Source: Entoloma clypeatum
Lineage: Eukaryota; Basidiomycota; Agaricomycetes; Agaricales; Entolomataceae
Reading direction: 5' to 3'
DNA: 64,000 nt
Assembly: GCA_963565915.1 (NCBI GenBank)
Contig: OY751492.1
Location: 1,860,001 to 1,924,000 of the forward strand
Every line of letters starts with the position of its first letter. Position 1 is the stretch's first letter. Positions 33,372 to 44,110 of this stretch are shown here, piece by piece. The translations under genes were made by a program, and so were the position numbers. The notes beneath the pieces are model-generated. The model was not told where the DNA came from. It ran no database searches and saw only the letters and a program-made list of their open reading frames with translations.

Positions 33372-35160
33372 TTGTACGTCAACAAGTTAATGCCATGGGG
33401 TGGCATACAACTCCTCCTGGTGCCTCACCTCCAGCTTTCAACCCCTCTCTCATCAAGAAAACGGGGCAAGCGGCCACGCTCCACTCCTCCTCCTCCCCAG
33501 GCTCTTTTCAATCCCTTCATCATTGAAAAGATCTTCGGCATCCCACCGACTCCAAAAGGGAATGATACTTTCTTTTTCGATGGGTGCACTTTCGAACATG
33601 GCCTGCTGATAAAAGACTTCGACATGTATTCCGTGTTGTCTGAGGCTGTCTCCATCTCCACTGAATTGCATGCCCTTTTCCTCCTCAGCCAGCACCCGGG
33701 GATCCAACGCCTGATGGGCGAGGAGTTTCCCACCCCGCTTGAATGGGCATTCTTTCCTGGAGAGTTGGTCAAAATTGTTGAAGGTTCACACAATGGGGAA
33801 TTTGGCCAGGTCAAACTTGCTCAACCAGACTTTGTTGAGGTTGAAGTCCCTGAAATGGGGGGGTGAGGTTTTGAAACTTCCATGGTACCACATCTGCAAA
33901 TCCATCAGTATTGGCGATTTCGTCAGAGTTGTCGGAGGCGCGCATAGAGGCCGAATGGGATTTGTAGAGCAGGTAGACTACATTGACATCTGGATCCTTG
34001 AAAAAGGTGGTGACAACACCCGTCCTGCTATGGAGGTACAGCACTTCTTTTCAGGGAAGAAACATTCATCTTCTGACTTCTTTCTTAGTCATTCGTCATT
34101 CACAAAAACAGCGCCTCAATCACAGAACCGCCCATACTGCACGCTGTGTCGCTGCCCTCTTCGGATGATTTGGCACTTTCAGCAGCGTTGAAGAAGCGGC
34201 ATCAAGTCCCTTGGCGGGGGGTCAAGGTCATGGTTATCAAGCATGGACACCAGCATAAAGGCCAGCCTGCAGTTGTTGAGAATGTTCTGCCCAATCAAGA
34301 TACAGTGAGCGGCCTCAGAATTGAAGTCTGTTTCATGAACTATGATCCAAATGTGCCGTTCCCGAAGGCGATCTTCAATTATGATGACATGGTTGAATTT
34401 GAGTATGAGTTCCATCCAATATACATTCATCCTCTGATGCTAATTAATGATCCTTACTTTCAGCACCAAGCAAGAGCTATTTGAGTTCCAGTACCCACAA
34501 AGTCGCCTCTTCAACCCACTTTTCCATGACCCACTTCCCCATGCCCAGCCTCCCCCCACCCATCTTAATCGTGAGCACCCCCATGCCTGAGCCTGGAGGC
34601 TCATCGTCCACCCCAGTTTGGGATCCATCGTCACGGACTCCAGGTCACTACTCCCGCCCCACAACACCCTCCACATCCGCGCCCACTTCCGATCATGATC
34701 TTCTTGATCCATGTTTCTCGGGCGTCAAAGTACAGGTGAAGGTTACTGGCGGCCAGTTCAACCTGTCACGGGTCTATGTTTCCAGCACCATGTGTGACGG
34801 ACAGCCGAAAATTATTTACACAGCAAATCGAAGGATGCACATTTTGGACCCAGATTGGGTTTCTATTATCCATCCGAATGTGAAGCAGACTGATGCTCTG
34901 CTTGTCGTTCTCAAGGGGGATCATCAGGTAGGTTTGCTCTTCGAATTTGTCATAGTCGCCGTGGCTCCGAGGAAGCAGCTCTTGTTGAAATCATCAATCC
35001 TGTTGAAGGTGCAAGTTCAACTCGGACAGGAATTGAGGTGCGGCTGCCTGCAGACCACCTTGCAATTGTCTTCAAAACAAAGGAAGAGAAATGGCGGCAT
35101 GAGGAGTGCATGGTAGATCGTTGAAAGCGGGCTCGCAACTGACATTTTTTTACTATCATT
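33372..35160 (+). pseudogene. Spt5-like KOW-repeat protein, broken
   Basis: Coding signal runs through several frames. It includes GELVKIVEGSHNGEFGQV (about 33760), then SIGDFVRVVGGAHRGRMGFV (about 33910), then WRGVKVMVIKHGHQHKGQPA (about 34210) and GVKVQVKVTGGQFNLSRVYV (about 34720). These are KOW-type segments (V-x-V-x-x-G-x-x-x-G) as in the elongation factor Spt5, which contacts RNA polymerase. The first two frames are separated only by a run of seven G at 33857-33863 that shifts the frame. A Ser/Pro/Thr-rich linker covers 34481-34700. The last 180 bp read best in yet another frame (ADHLAIVFKTKEEKW). The Spt5 NGN domain is not seen. The N-terminus seems to be missing next to the inverted-repeat element. 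A dispersed or transposon-borne KOW gene is more likely than the essential Spt5. Confidence 0.6.
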
Positions 35161-35499
35161 TTATTTTGATAAGAATCCCTCCCCTGCCCTACCTACATAC
35201 ATCATTATCATCATGCTTAGAGCATTTTATATGACATATTTACACTTGAATTATATTGCTTGCTTGCAGAAAGAAGTCTCAGAGACGCGTGAGTGTTTTG
35301 TTTGAATCTTTATGTTTGTTGTGTTTACGAGGCACCGGCTCAAGCTGGCAGCCAAACTGAAACCACTTACAACCGCGGCTTTGGAAGTCATGGCTTCGGA
35401 ACATCACAATTTGGCTTGGTTTCGGCTCTGTGCAGTGTGATTTCGGCTCAGAGCCAACTGGAGTCAGAACCACAGCAACACTAGATCAGATGAAGAAGA

Positions 35500-35972
35500 C
35501 AGTTGACACATGACAAAGTCCGTCTCAGAACTACCACATCAGAGACAAGGTGTGGCTGGAAGGGACTAACATCAGGACCAATTGTCCCTCGAAGAAACTT
35601 GACACACTCTGACATGGACCATTCAAAGTCCTGGAGAAGAAAGGAGCTAGCACGTACCTTCTTGATCTTCCCAAAACCTGGAAAATGATTCACCCTGTGT
35701 TCAACGAGACCCTGTTGTCACCATACAAAACCCCGAAGTATGCCATCCAAAAGAAGAAGCCAGCCCCTGACCCGATCATTGTTGAAGGACAAGAAGAATA
35801 TCATGTTTCCACAATCCTGGATTCTCGGAAATTCCATGGGAAGATCCAGTACCTTCTTCAATGGGAAGGATATGGCCCAGAAGAGAACACATGGGAACCT
35901 CAAGCAAATTTTCAGAATGCTCAGGAATTGATCCATGATTTCCATCAGCAGAATCCGTCTCAGCCACAATAA
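35500..35972 (+). pseudogene. Chromovirus integrase C-terminus and chromodomain fragment
   Basis: The frame reads VWLEGTNIRTNCPSKKLDTL, an in-frame TGA (35610-35612), then HGPFKVLEK and MIHPVFNETLLSPY, the GPY/F module at the end of gypsy integrases. The chromodomain GKIQYLLQWEGYGPEENTWE follows, before a TAA. Only this C-terminal piece remains. It differs from the chromovirus at 36846, so it comes from another family. An hAT-like terminus (TAGTGTTGCTG in reverse, ending 35483) lies just upstream. Confidence 0.82.
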
Positions 35973-36368
35973 AAGCAGCACACCAAGATTCCATCATTGC
36001 ATTGACCACATCAGTCAATCAATCCACCGAGTTTTCCACTCTAGTCTCTTGCCCAACATTTCTAACTCACTGTTCTGTTTTTATCTTTTTACTATCCTCT
36101 CCACCATGTCCAATGCTATCTCCCACACCGTCGACACCAACCCCACTATCACTGCCCTCATGGATGAGACAAAGATCAAATCCATGCCCACAAAACCTCC
36201 CTCACCGACAACCTCCATCGGCAGATGTACATATGTCTTCACACATCATCCAACCTCCCTGTCGCCCCACTTATGAAGAAAGCAAATCCTCCAGAAGTAC
36301 ACTGGCACTCTCAACATCGAGAATCAATGCATTCGTCTGGCAATCTGTGGCCTTAACCTCGTCGTTGC
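35973..36368. other. Unassigned DNA between repeats
   Basis: Short frames here are Ser/Thr/Pro-rich without recognisable domains. It may be the 3' part of the chromovirus fragment. Confidence 0.35.
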
Positions 36369-36845
36369 TAGTGTTTTGAAGTCAAGTTAAGTTAGGTTAA
36401 TTGGTCCAAAATGCTTTAACTTGACTTTAACTGGTTAAGAAGTTTCCAGAAAAGTCTTAACTTTAACCTTACAGTGTTCCACCACTCCTTTTCACACCCC
36501 CATTCCCTTTCACACTGGGGCATGGCTCCTTCAATTTGGTGTGAGACTCTTATTCCTCTTACTGGCAGATGCAATAATATCAGATCAACATACTGTCAAA
36601 ATCTCATGGTAATCCATTTCGCGACTGAGTTGATAAAAGTGGGAGAGTGTCTCAATGTGGGAAAATCTACTCAATGAGCTTTTTAGATTGGAAAGTATCA
36701 ACCTCCTCAGCCAATTCTCACCCCTGGAAAGATTTCTATGGATAGTTAACATGAATTACTAGTGATTTGTGAAGAAACCACAGTAATTGAGAGAGCATTG
36801 CAGGAGGGGGGAGGGTTCCATGAGAAACCACGCCCAAAGCACACC

Positions 36846-37278
36846 TGTAAGGGCAACCACTTTCACTTTTCACTTTTCCTTTCCTTTCTTCCTTTCCTTT
36901 CTATTCCACCATCTCTGACATCCTCCAATCGTATCCGCTGTCTCCGACATCTTATCTGCCTCTCCGCATCGGACGACTCCGCCCCCATCCGCTACTCCGC
37001 ACGTCGGATCACAGGTACTATCATTCATCTTGTTTCCATTCATCCTTCATCGCTACTCCCAATCATTGCTCATCATTCATGTGTCTCGTTTTATCTCTTA
37101 TTTCATATCTCATTTTACTATTTATCTTGCTAGCTTGCAGGGGAATCCTTAGAACTTTCTCTTCGGATCTCCCTTGCAAGGTGTGTGGTGTATTACTTAT
37201 CAGACTGCTCAATCTAAACTTCAGATCTCCCTTGCAAGTATCTGAGTTTGAGTCTTGGATCATAAGGTCACCCTTACA
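36846..37278 (+). repeat. 5' LTR of chromovirus
   Basis: 433 bp, starting TGTAAGGGCAACCAC and ending GTCACCCTTACA. It contains a CTTTCC-rich start. Confidence 0.95.
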
Positions 37279-37439
37279 GTAGAAAGTTCTCTTCTAATTG
37301 GACCGGGTCCAATTGCATTGTTGTCACGATTCTGCGCTTTGGAGCAGCTTTGTCCGCGTCCAACTCCAATACATCTCACACCCCTTCCAGTTCTTCTAAT
37401 TACCTCTCCGTAACTGGTGATTCTGCTCCGCGCATAGTA

Positions 37440-38594
37440 ATGGATGACCCCAATCACCTTGAACAGCTCAAGCACGAGTTCCAGGAACAACATCAAACTC
37501 TCGCTGATATCTCAACTCAACTTGACCAACTCCTCCTCGCCTTCAACGCAATTCCTGCCCCAGCTCCGCCACCTATCCCACCTGCTCCTGCACCCACTAT
37601 TATACCTGCTCCGCTCGCTCCAGCCAATCTGGGCATGCGTTGAGCAAAACCTGCCAATCCGTTGGACTTCGATGGATCACGCGCAAATGGCTGGACCTTT
37701 CTAAACTCCTGTGAATTGTTTATGGGGCTGGCTCCGGAACAGTTCGCAGACGACCATGCTAAAATTTATTGGGCCTTATCTTTCATGAAGAGTGGACGCG
37801 CAGCATGCTTTGCAGATCGCATTATCTGACAGGAGTGGAGAACCGGTGCTCCGCCTTATCGGACTTGGGTGGACTTCTGTGCAGTCTTTACAGCGGAGTT
37901 CACTCTGAAGAATGAGGAACAGGATGCGAGACTGATCCTCAAAGGAGAATCCTATTATCAAGGTCAACGGGATGTCGAGACCTATATTGACGAGTTCAAA
38001 GACTACATTGACAAAGCGGGCTATCAGGAGGATACCAACATCATACTCAAATTCCGCCATGGTCTCTGTTCCGACATTCAGAACGAGATTGCCACCCTGA
38101 CCCACGGACGACCTGCGGATGACAACCCCAACGAGTGGTACTCTGCAGCACGAGTCAATGATGACAATAGGATTGCCAACAAAGCCTTCAAAGCCACTGC
38201 TCCGACCCGCACCTCCGCCTTCTGCAACATTGTCGGACCACGAGTACCTGGCACCTCAGTATTCCCTCGCCCCTACATTCCATTCACTCTGCGTACAGCT
38301 CTGCTCGCATCCGCATCCGCTCTGCCAACAAGGGACCCCAATGCAATGGACATTGATACTTCACGCGTCAAAGGCAAGAATGCCAATGCATGCTTCAGAT
38401 GTAACAAAACGGGTCACTCTAGTCGTGAATGCCCCCTTTGCTTCGACATTCGCTTTATGACAACGGAGGAGCAGGATGAGTTTGTTATGGAACAACTTGT
38501 GGTCAAGGACACAGCGGAAGGCAACTCTGTTCTGCCCATGGAGTCTGCGGAGTCGGAGGAAGGACAGGAGGATTTTCCTCCCCACAGCGAGTAA
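37440..38594 (+). pseudogene. Chromovirus Gag, two in-frame stops
   Basis: One frame from ATG 37440 (MDDPNHLEQLKHEF) to TAA 38594, broken only by TGA at 37641 and 37827. A coiled N-terminus and a Pro/Ala-rich stretch lead into the capsid region (FDGSRANGWTFLNSCELFM; YYQGQRDVETYIDEFKDYI). The nucleocapsid zinc knuckle is CFRCNKTGHSSREC near 38390, with an intact C-x2-C-x4-H-x4-C pattern. The second stop (I-I-stop-Q-E-W) sits where the family usually has Arg. Without the stops the protein would be about 384 aa. Confidence 0.88.
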
Positions 38595-41500
38595 ACAGTG
38601 CGCCCTCGTTGTCTGCTAAAAATTGTTATGCTGCCTTATTTATGGAACAATATGATCCTATACCCTCCATCTCTAAGCCTGCAAATGATCCCATAGTCGC
38701 ACCCAACTCTGCAAATCCCATCCGCCTTCGCCTCTCTAAATGGGAGCGTCGGCTTCCAAAACAATATGTCCTCGCCTCCGCTCACTCCGACAATTCTATT
38801 GAACTAGACATAGTTCTTGAAACTACCGACACCAAAGACACACTATCACAAAAGGCCTTACTCGACAGCGGGGCAACAGGGTCGTTTATTGAACGCACTC
38901 TGGTTGAGAAACATCGACTCTCTACTCGAAAACTACAACGCGCAATTCTGGTATACAACATCGATGGAACTCCAAACAAGGCGGGAGCAATAACGGAGGT
39001 GTTGGATGTAGTGCTCCGCTATTGGGATCACTCGGAACGGACCCAGCTTGCAGTCACAAGTTTGGGAAAACAAGAAATTGTGTTAGGCTTCACTTGGCTC
39101 AAAGAACACAACCCCGAGGTAGATTGGATGTCAGGGGAAGTGAAGATGAGCCGGTGTCCTGCACGATGTCAGACATGCCACCAGGAGGCAGCCCAAGAGT
39201 GGAAGGAGTGGAAGTTTGAACAAGTCCACATCCGAGCCTGTCGGATGGGTTCCACTCCGACGTCCGGTCTAGAGGAGGAGGCTCCACGTGGCCCATGGGT
39301 GGAGGATGTCACAGAAGGAGAGGAACCGGAGGAGTTAGCGGAAGACGATGAGGAAGAGGATGAGTTTGAGGAGGGAGATCGCCTTTTTGTCAGAACAGTA
39401 CCTGCGGAGGCGGAGTTCATCCGTGCTTCATCCAATATCTCGCAACATCTATCGGAGGCCTTCCTCAGTAACCAAAAACCTAAATCTTTCTGCGACTCTG
39501 TACCGGACCACTTGTTTGACTTCGAAGGCGTATTCTCAAAGACCTCTTTCGACACCTTACCGGAAGAGCGGACTTGGGACCACGCCATTGAACTTGTTCC
39601 GGACGCCTCTCCAGCGGGTTGTAAGGTATATCCGCTTGCTCCGAATGAACAGAAGGAACTCGACGCGTTTTTGGAGGAAAACCTTACAACTGGTCAAATC
39701 CGCCCTTCCAAGTCTCCAATGGCATCTCCAGTATTTTACATCAAGAAGAAGGATGGCTCCCTTCGTCTTGTACAAGACTACTGGTCACTCAACTCCAAAA
39801 CTATCAAAAACAAGTATCCACTTCTGCTCATATCCGAACTGATCAATAAACTTCAATGCGCTCAATACTTCACCAAGCTCGACATCCGCTGGGGCTACAA
39901 CAATGTGCAGATAAAACCCAGAGATGAGTGGAAGGCCGCTTTTCGGACCAATCGCGGACTCTATGAACCATTGGTGATGTTCTTCGGCCTCACTAATAGT
40001 CCATCCACATTCCAGACTATGATGAACGAGATCTTCCAGGACCTTATCACTGAAGGTGTAGTCTGTGTTTACCTCGACAATATACTCATCTTCACGGAGA
40101 CCCTTGCGGAGCATCGGAGAGTCACACAGATCGTACTGGAACGACTTCACGAACACAAACTCTATCTAAAACCAGAGAAATGCAAGTTTGAACAAATGTG
40201 CATTGAATACCTAGGCCTTATTATTGAACAAGGACACGTAGAGATGGATCCGGTGAAGGTAGCGGGGGTTGCGGAGTGGCCTGCTCCAACAAACGTCCAA
40301 GAAGTACAGTCCTTTCTAGGATTCACTAACTTCTATCGCCGTTTTATTGAAGGGTTTTCGGACATTGTGCGCCCTCTTTTTGAGCTCACAAAGAAAGGGC
40401 ACCTCTGGTCTTGGAAGGAGGGAGAAGTGTCCGCATTTGCAGAGTTGAAGCGGAGGATTACATCCGCTCTGATCCTGGTCTTAGCTGATCATGGAAAGGA
40501 GTGGCGGATAGAAGCAGATAGCTCGGACTTTGCAACCAGAGCAGTACTGTCCCAACCAACAGAGGACGGTAAGTGGCACCCTGTCGCATTCTATTCCAAA
40601 AGCCTTAGTCCGGTGGAACGCAACTACAAGATCTACGACAAGGAGATGTTGGCAGTGGTCCGCGCATTGGAGGAGTGGAGGCACTTCCTTGAAGGAGCGG
40701 AGAAGACAGTGGAGATTTGGATGGACCACAAAAATCTTGAGTATTTCATGACAGCTCAAAAACTAAATTGATGACAGGCTAGATGGTCCTTATACCTCGC
40801 TCGTTTCGATTTCAAAATGCACCATCGACCTGGCAAGTCAATGGGCAAGTCCGATGCTTTGTCCCGATGAGCGGACCACGGAGACGGATCGTGGGACAAC
40901 GAAAACATCATCCTTCTTCAACCAGAATTGTTTGCAGTGCGAGCAATGCGGGGGGTAACTGTTCAAGGGGAAGAACGTGACGTCCTCCGCCAGGTCCGAC
41001 AGGGAATCCGAGAGGGGTTACTGGAAGATAGTGTGGCGGAGGTTGTCAAATCCCTTCCGACTGTCGGAGCGGGGTCCATCTGTAGTGCGGAGTGGAGGCA
41101 AGTGGAAGGTTTGCTCTACTTCAGGGATTGTATCTATGTTCCTAACAATCCCCAACTGTGTCATCGGATCCTCACACAACACCATGACACTCTGGTGGCT
41201 GGACATCCTGGACGGTGGAAAACCTTGGAACTGGTGTCGCGCAATTACTGGTGGCCACACATGTCTCGTTTAATAGGTCAATATTGCAAGACATGCGACC
41301 CTTGCCTCCGCACCAAGGTCCAATGCACTCCGCCCTCCAGAGAGCTCAATCCGCTACCAGTCCCCACAGAGCAATGGCAAGTAACCAATGTTGACTTCAT
41401 TACTGAGCTACCAGAAGCCCATGGCTATGACGCTATCATGGTCGTAGTGGACTCAGTAGGGAAGCGGGGACACTTCATCCCGACACACTCCGACATCTCC

Positions 41501-42499
41501 GCACTCAGGACTGCACGCTCCTATGTTCAAAATGTCTGGAAACTCCATGGACTACCGGAGGCCATTGTCTCCAACCGAGGACCACAGTTTGTCGCCAAGT
41601 TCACGCGCGAACTATACAGGCTGCTTAACATTAAGGTTGCTGCCTCGACAGCCTACCATCTGCAGCCGGACGGACAGGCGGAGCGGGTCAATCAAGGATT
41701 GGAACAATACCTTCGCCTATTCGTCAATGAACGTCAAGACAATTGGGACGAATGGCTTCCGATGGCTGAATTTGCATACAACAACCATGTTCATGCATCG
41801 ACACGTCAAACTCCATTCTACATTGACACCGGCCGCCATCTGCACATGGGATTTGAACCTCGCGAGAAGCGGACAGAGATTGAGGTGGTAGCGGATTTCA
41901 GCCAGTGGATGAAGTCCGCTCTAGAGGAGGCTCGTGCAGCACTGACAAAGGCAAAAGACGACATGGCACGATACTACAACCAGCATCGGAGCACCACTCC
42001 GACATTCCGCCCGGGGGACAAGGTCTTTTTAGACTCATCAGACCTCAAAACCATCCGACCCACAAAAAAACTTGCACATTGATACGTAGGCCCTTTCCCA
42101 GTGGTCCGACTTGTTGGAACACATGCCTATGAACTTCACCTTCCCCCTTCCATGTCCCGCGTTCACCCAGTATTCCATGTCGTCAAACTTTCACTAGTTC
42201 CCGACAACCCCTTCCAACGCCAAGTCCGCTCTCCTCCGCCTCCGACAGTAGTCGGAGAAGAATTAGAGTACGATGTTGAAATCCTCTTGGACAGCCAACT
42301 GCATTGAGGCAAGCTTCAATTCTTGGTCAAATGGAAGGGATATGGCTACGAAGAGAATTCCTGGGAAGCAGAAGACAATGTCCACGCTCCGTGCCTAGTC
42401 CGCGACTTCTACCGACATCATCCGGGAGCTCCGCGGCGGATCGCCGCTGTGATATTCAACTCGTTTCGCCTGACACGCCGTGCCTTGAAGGGGGGGTGA
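38591..42499 (+). pseudogene. Chromovirus Pol (PR-RT-RH-IN-chromodomain), five in-frame stops
   Basis: A single frame runs to the terminal TGA at 42497 with no indel, interrupted by TGA at 40769, 40772, 40868, 42080 and 42305. In order: aspartic protease LLDSGATGSFIE (about 38860); an acidic linker; reverse transcriptase with TKLDIRWGYNNVQIK and VCVYLDNILIFTE; RNase H with IEADSSDFATRAVLSQ and YKIYDKEMLAVVRALEEWRH; integrase zinc region H..H..CKTCDPCLRTK, core DFITELPEAHGYD, SNRGPQFVAKF and LQPDGQAERVNQ; the GPY/F-like module; and the chromodomain FLVKWKGYGYEENSWEAED. The RT active site reads YLDN instead of YLDD, removing a catalytic Asp. The integrase core SNRG suggests another altered Asp (usually SDRG). 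The element is dead. Confidence 0.93.
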
Positions 42500-42932
42500 T
42501 GTAAGGGCAACCACTTTCACTTTTCACTTTTCCTTTCCTTTCTTCCTTTCCTTTCTATTCCACCATTTCCGACGTCCTCTGATTGTATCCACTGTCTCCG
42601 ACATCTTATCCGCCTCTCCGCATCCGACGACTCCGCCCCCATCCGCTACTCCGCATGTCGGATCACAGGTACTATCATTCATCTTGTTTCCATTCATCCT
42701 TCATCGCTACTCCCGATCATTGCTCATCATTCATGCGTCTCATTTTATCTCTTATTTCATATCTCATTTTACTATTTATCTCGCTAGCTTGCAGGGGAAT
42801 CCTTAGAACTTTCTCTTCGGATCTCCCTTGCAAGGTGTGTGTTGTATTACTTATCAGACTGCTCAATCTAAACTTCGGATCTCCCTTGCAAGTATCTGAG
42901 TTTGAGTCTTGGATTGTAAGGTCGCCCTTACA
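42500..42932 (+). repeat. 3' LTR of chromovirus
   Basis: 433 bp. It begins directly after the Pol stop codon. A second copy lies at 49892-50324 because of the assembly duplication. Confidence 0.95.
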
Positions 42933-43070
42933 ACACCCAAGCATGACAAAGGGTGACAGCCTCATCTGTGTGCCTCATTCACACAAGTGCCTGATTCCTC
43001 CAACCCCGGACTGCCGTAACCTGTTCCACCCGACTTCTTGGGCAGTACCTTCCTGTTTGGGGCATTAAAG

Positions 43071-43259
43071 ATGGGTGCCAGGGCTCTTTCTGAGCGTGTC
43101 AAGAAGCTGTTACAGCGCAGGACCGTGAATGCAAAACACCAAGCAGCGATTGATGCATACCATCGTGAGCAAGAGAAGCCTGCAGAGACAAAATGACGCG
43201 GTCTTCGCCCAATTGCAGAGGAGCACGGTGTTAACTATAGGACATTGGGTAATCTGATC
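43071..43259 (+). pseudogene. HTH transposase N-terminal fragment
   Basis: Reads MGARALSERVKKLLQRRTVN ... HREQEKPAETK, a TGA at 43194, then RGLRPIAEHGVNYRTLGNLI. The last segment is a helix-turn-helix as found at the start of pogo-type and related fungal transposases. A stop replaces a likely Arg. No DDE domain follows. A second copy lies at 50463-50651 through the assembly duplication. Confidence 0.55.
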
Positions 43260-43280
43260 AAGACACTGATCAACAAGGTA

Positions 43281-44110
43281 TGTCACACACAGTCACACTG
43301 TGCAAAGGACTGTATTCACATGAAAACAGCGTCCAACATCACGCGGCATCGCTCAACACCTTCCTCCCTGTAAAATTTATACCAACCTAGTTCTAATGTC
43401 TTAAACAATATTCCTATATAGCTCGATACTCAATCCATCACTTATTTGTTTTGCTGTAATTGGATTTCATTCATGTGTGAAAAGGAGTGGTGGAACACTG
43501 TAACTGCAATTAACCAGTTATAAAAAAAAAACAAGTTTAAAAAGTCTTAACCTTAACTTAACTTAACTTAACCACAATTAACCAGTTAATTGTTTTAACT
43601 TCATATACTCTCCTCCTCCCTCCTCAATTTAATTTATTTAATTTTATTTAATATTCAGGCCATATACACCTATACCACCACAGCTGATTTTTGGCCTCAG
43701 AGGCTGATCAAATTTACCATATTTGGTAATATTTATAAGCAGTGAACACCTGTTCCAGTGAACACTTGGTGTCACACATCACAGGGCATGAACACTTGGT
43801 CAAAATGATACAGTAGTAGTGACAGTGTGTAGAGCTGCAAAAGATGGTAGTGAAGCTGCACAGAGCTGCAATAGTGCTGCATGTAGCATATACCTTGTCT
43901 TTGGATCTTCAGAACTGCAGCCAGCTGCACAGGACCTTAAAGGGCCATGTAGGTGACCCAGAGGTCAGTTCCATTGTGTGCCTCCTGTGGGTGAGGAGGA
44001 TGTTGCACAGATCTTTACCTATCAGGGTTTGCATATCATGAACAGCAGCTTCAGTCGACCAGCTCACTGTCGCCCACAAGCGGCTTGAACAGATAAGCTT
44101 GCACAGATAA
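43281..44110. other. Non-coding, TTAAC repeats and inverted-repeat end
   Basis: Contains the right inverted repeat (43482-43600) of the older element, then AT-rich DNA and repeated GAGCTGCA / AGCTGCA words at 43830-43930. The last part should hold the promoter of the ADP-ribosylglycohydrolase gene. Confidence 0.5.

Larger units (their letters stand above)
36846..42932 (+). mobile_element. Ty3/gypsy chromovirus, full-length but inactivated
   Basis: LTRs of 433 bp (TGTAAGGG...CCCTTACA) lie at 36846-37278 and 42500-42932, with a 5-bp target duplication ACACC on both sides (36841-36845 and 42933-42937). The LTRs differ at about 19 positions by eye, nearly all transitions, so this insertion is older than the copia element. 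Gag and Pol follow, with Pol in the -1 frame relative to Gag, and a chromodomain at the end. A purine tract (GAAGGGGGGGTGA) precedes the 3' LTR. Confidence 0.95.
36369..43607. mobile_element. Older inverted-repeat element hosting a chromovirus
   Basis: The left end TAGTGTTTTGAAGTCAAG (36369) is followed by TTAAC/GTTAA repeats and then ACAGTGTTCCACCACTCC (36472-). The right side has the exact reverse complement of the latter over 27 bp (43482-43508), followed outward by the same TTAAC repeats to about 43600. The right terminus is not clean. Inside, apart from the chromovirus, only an HTH transposase scrap was recognised. Confidence 0.5.
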
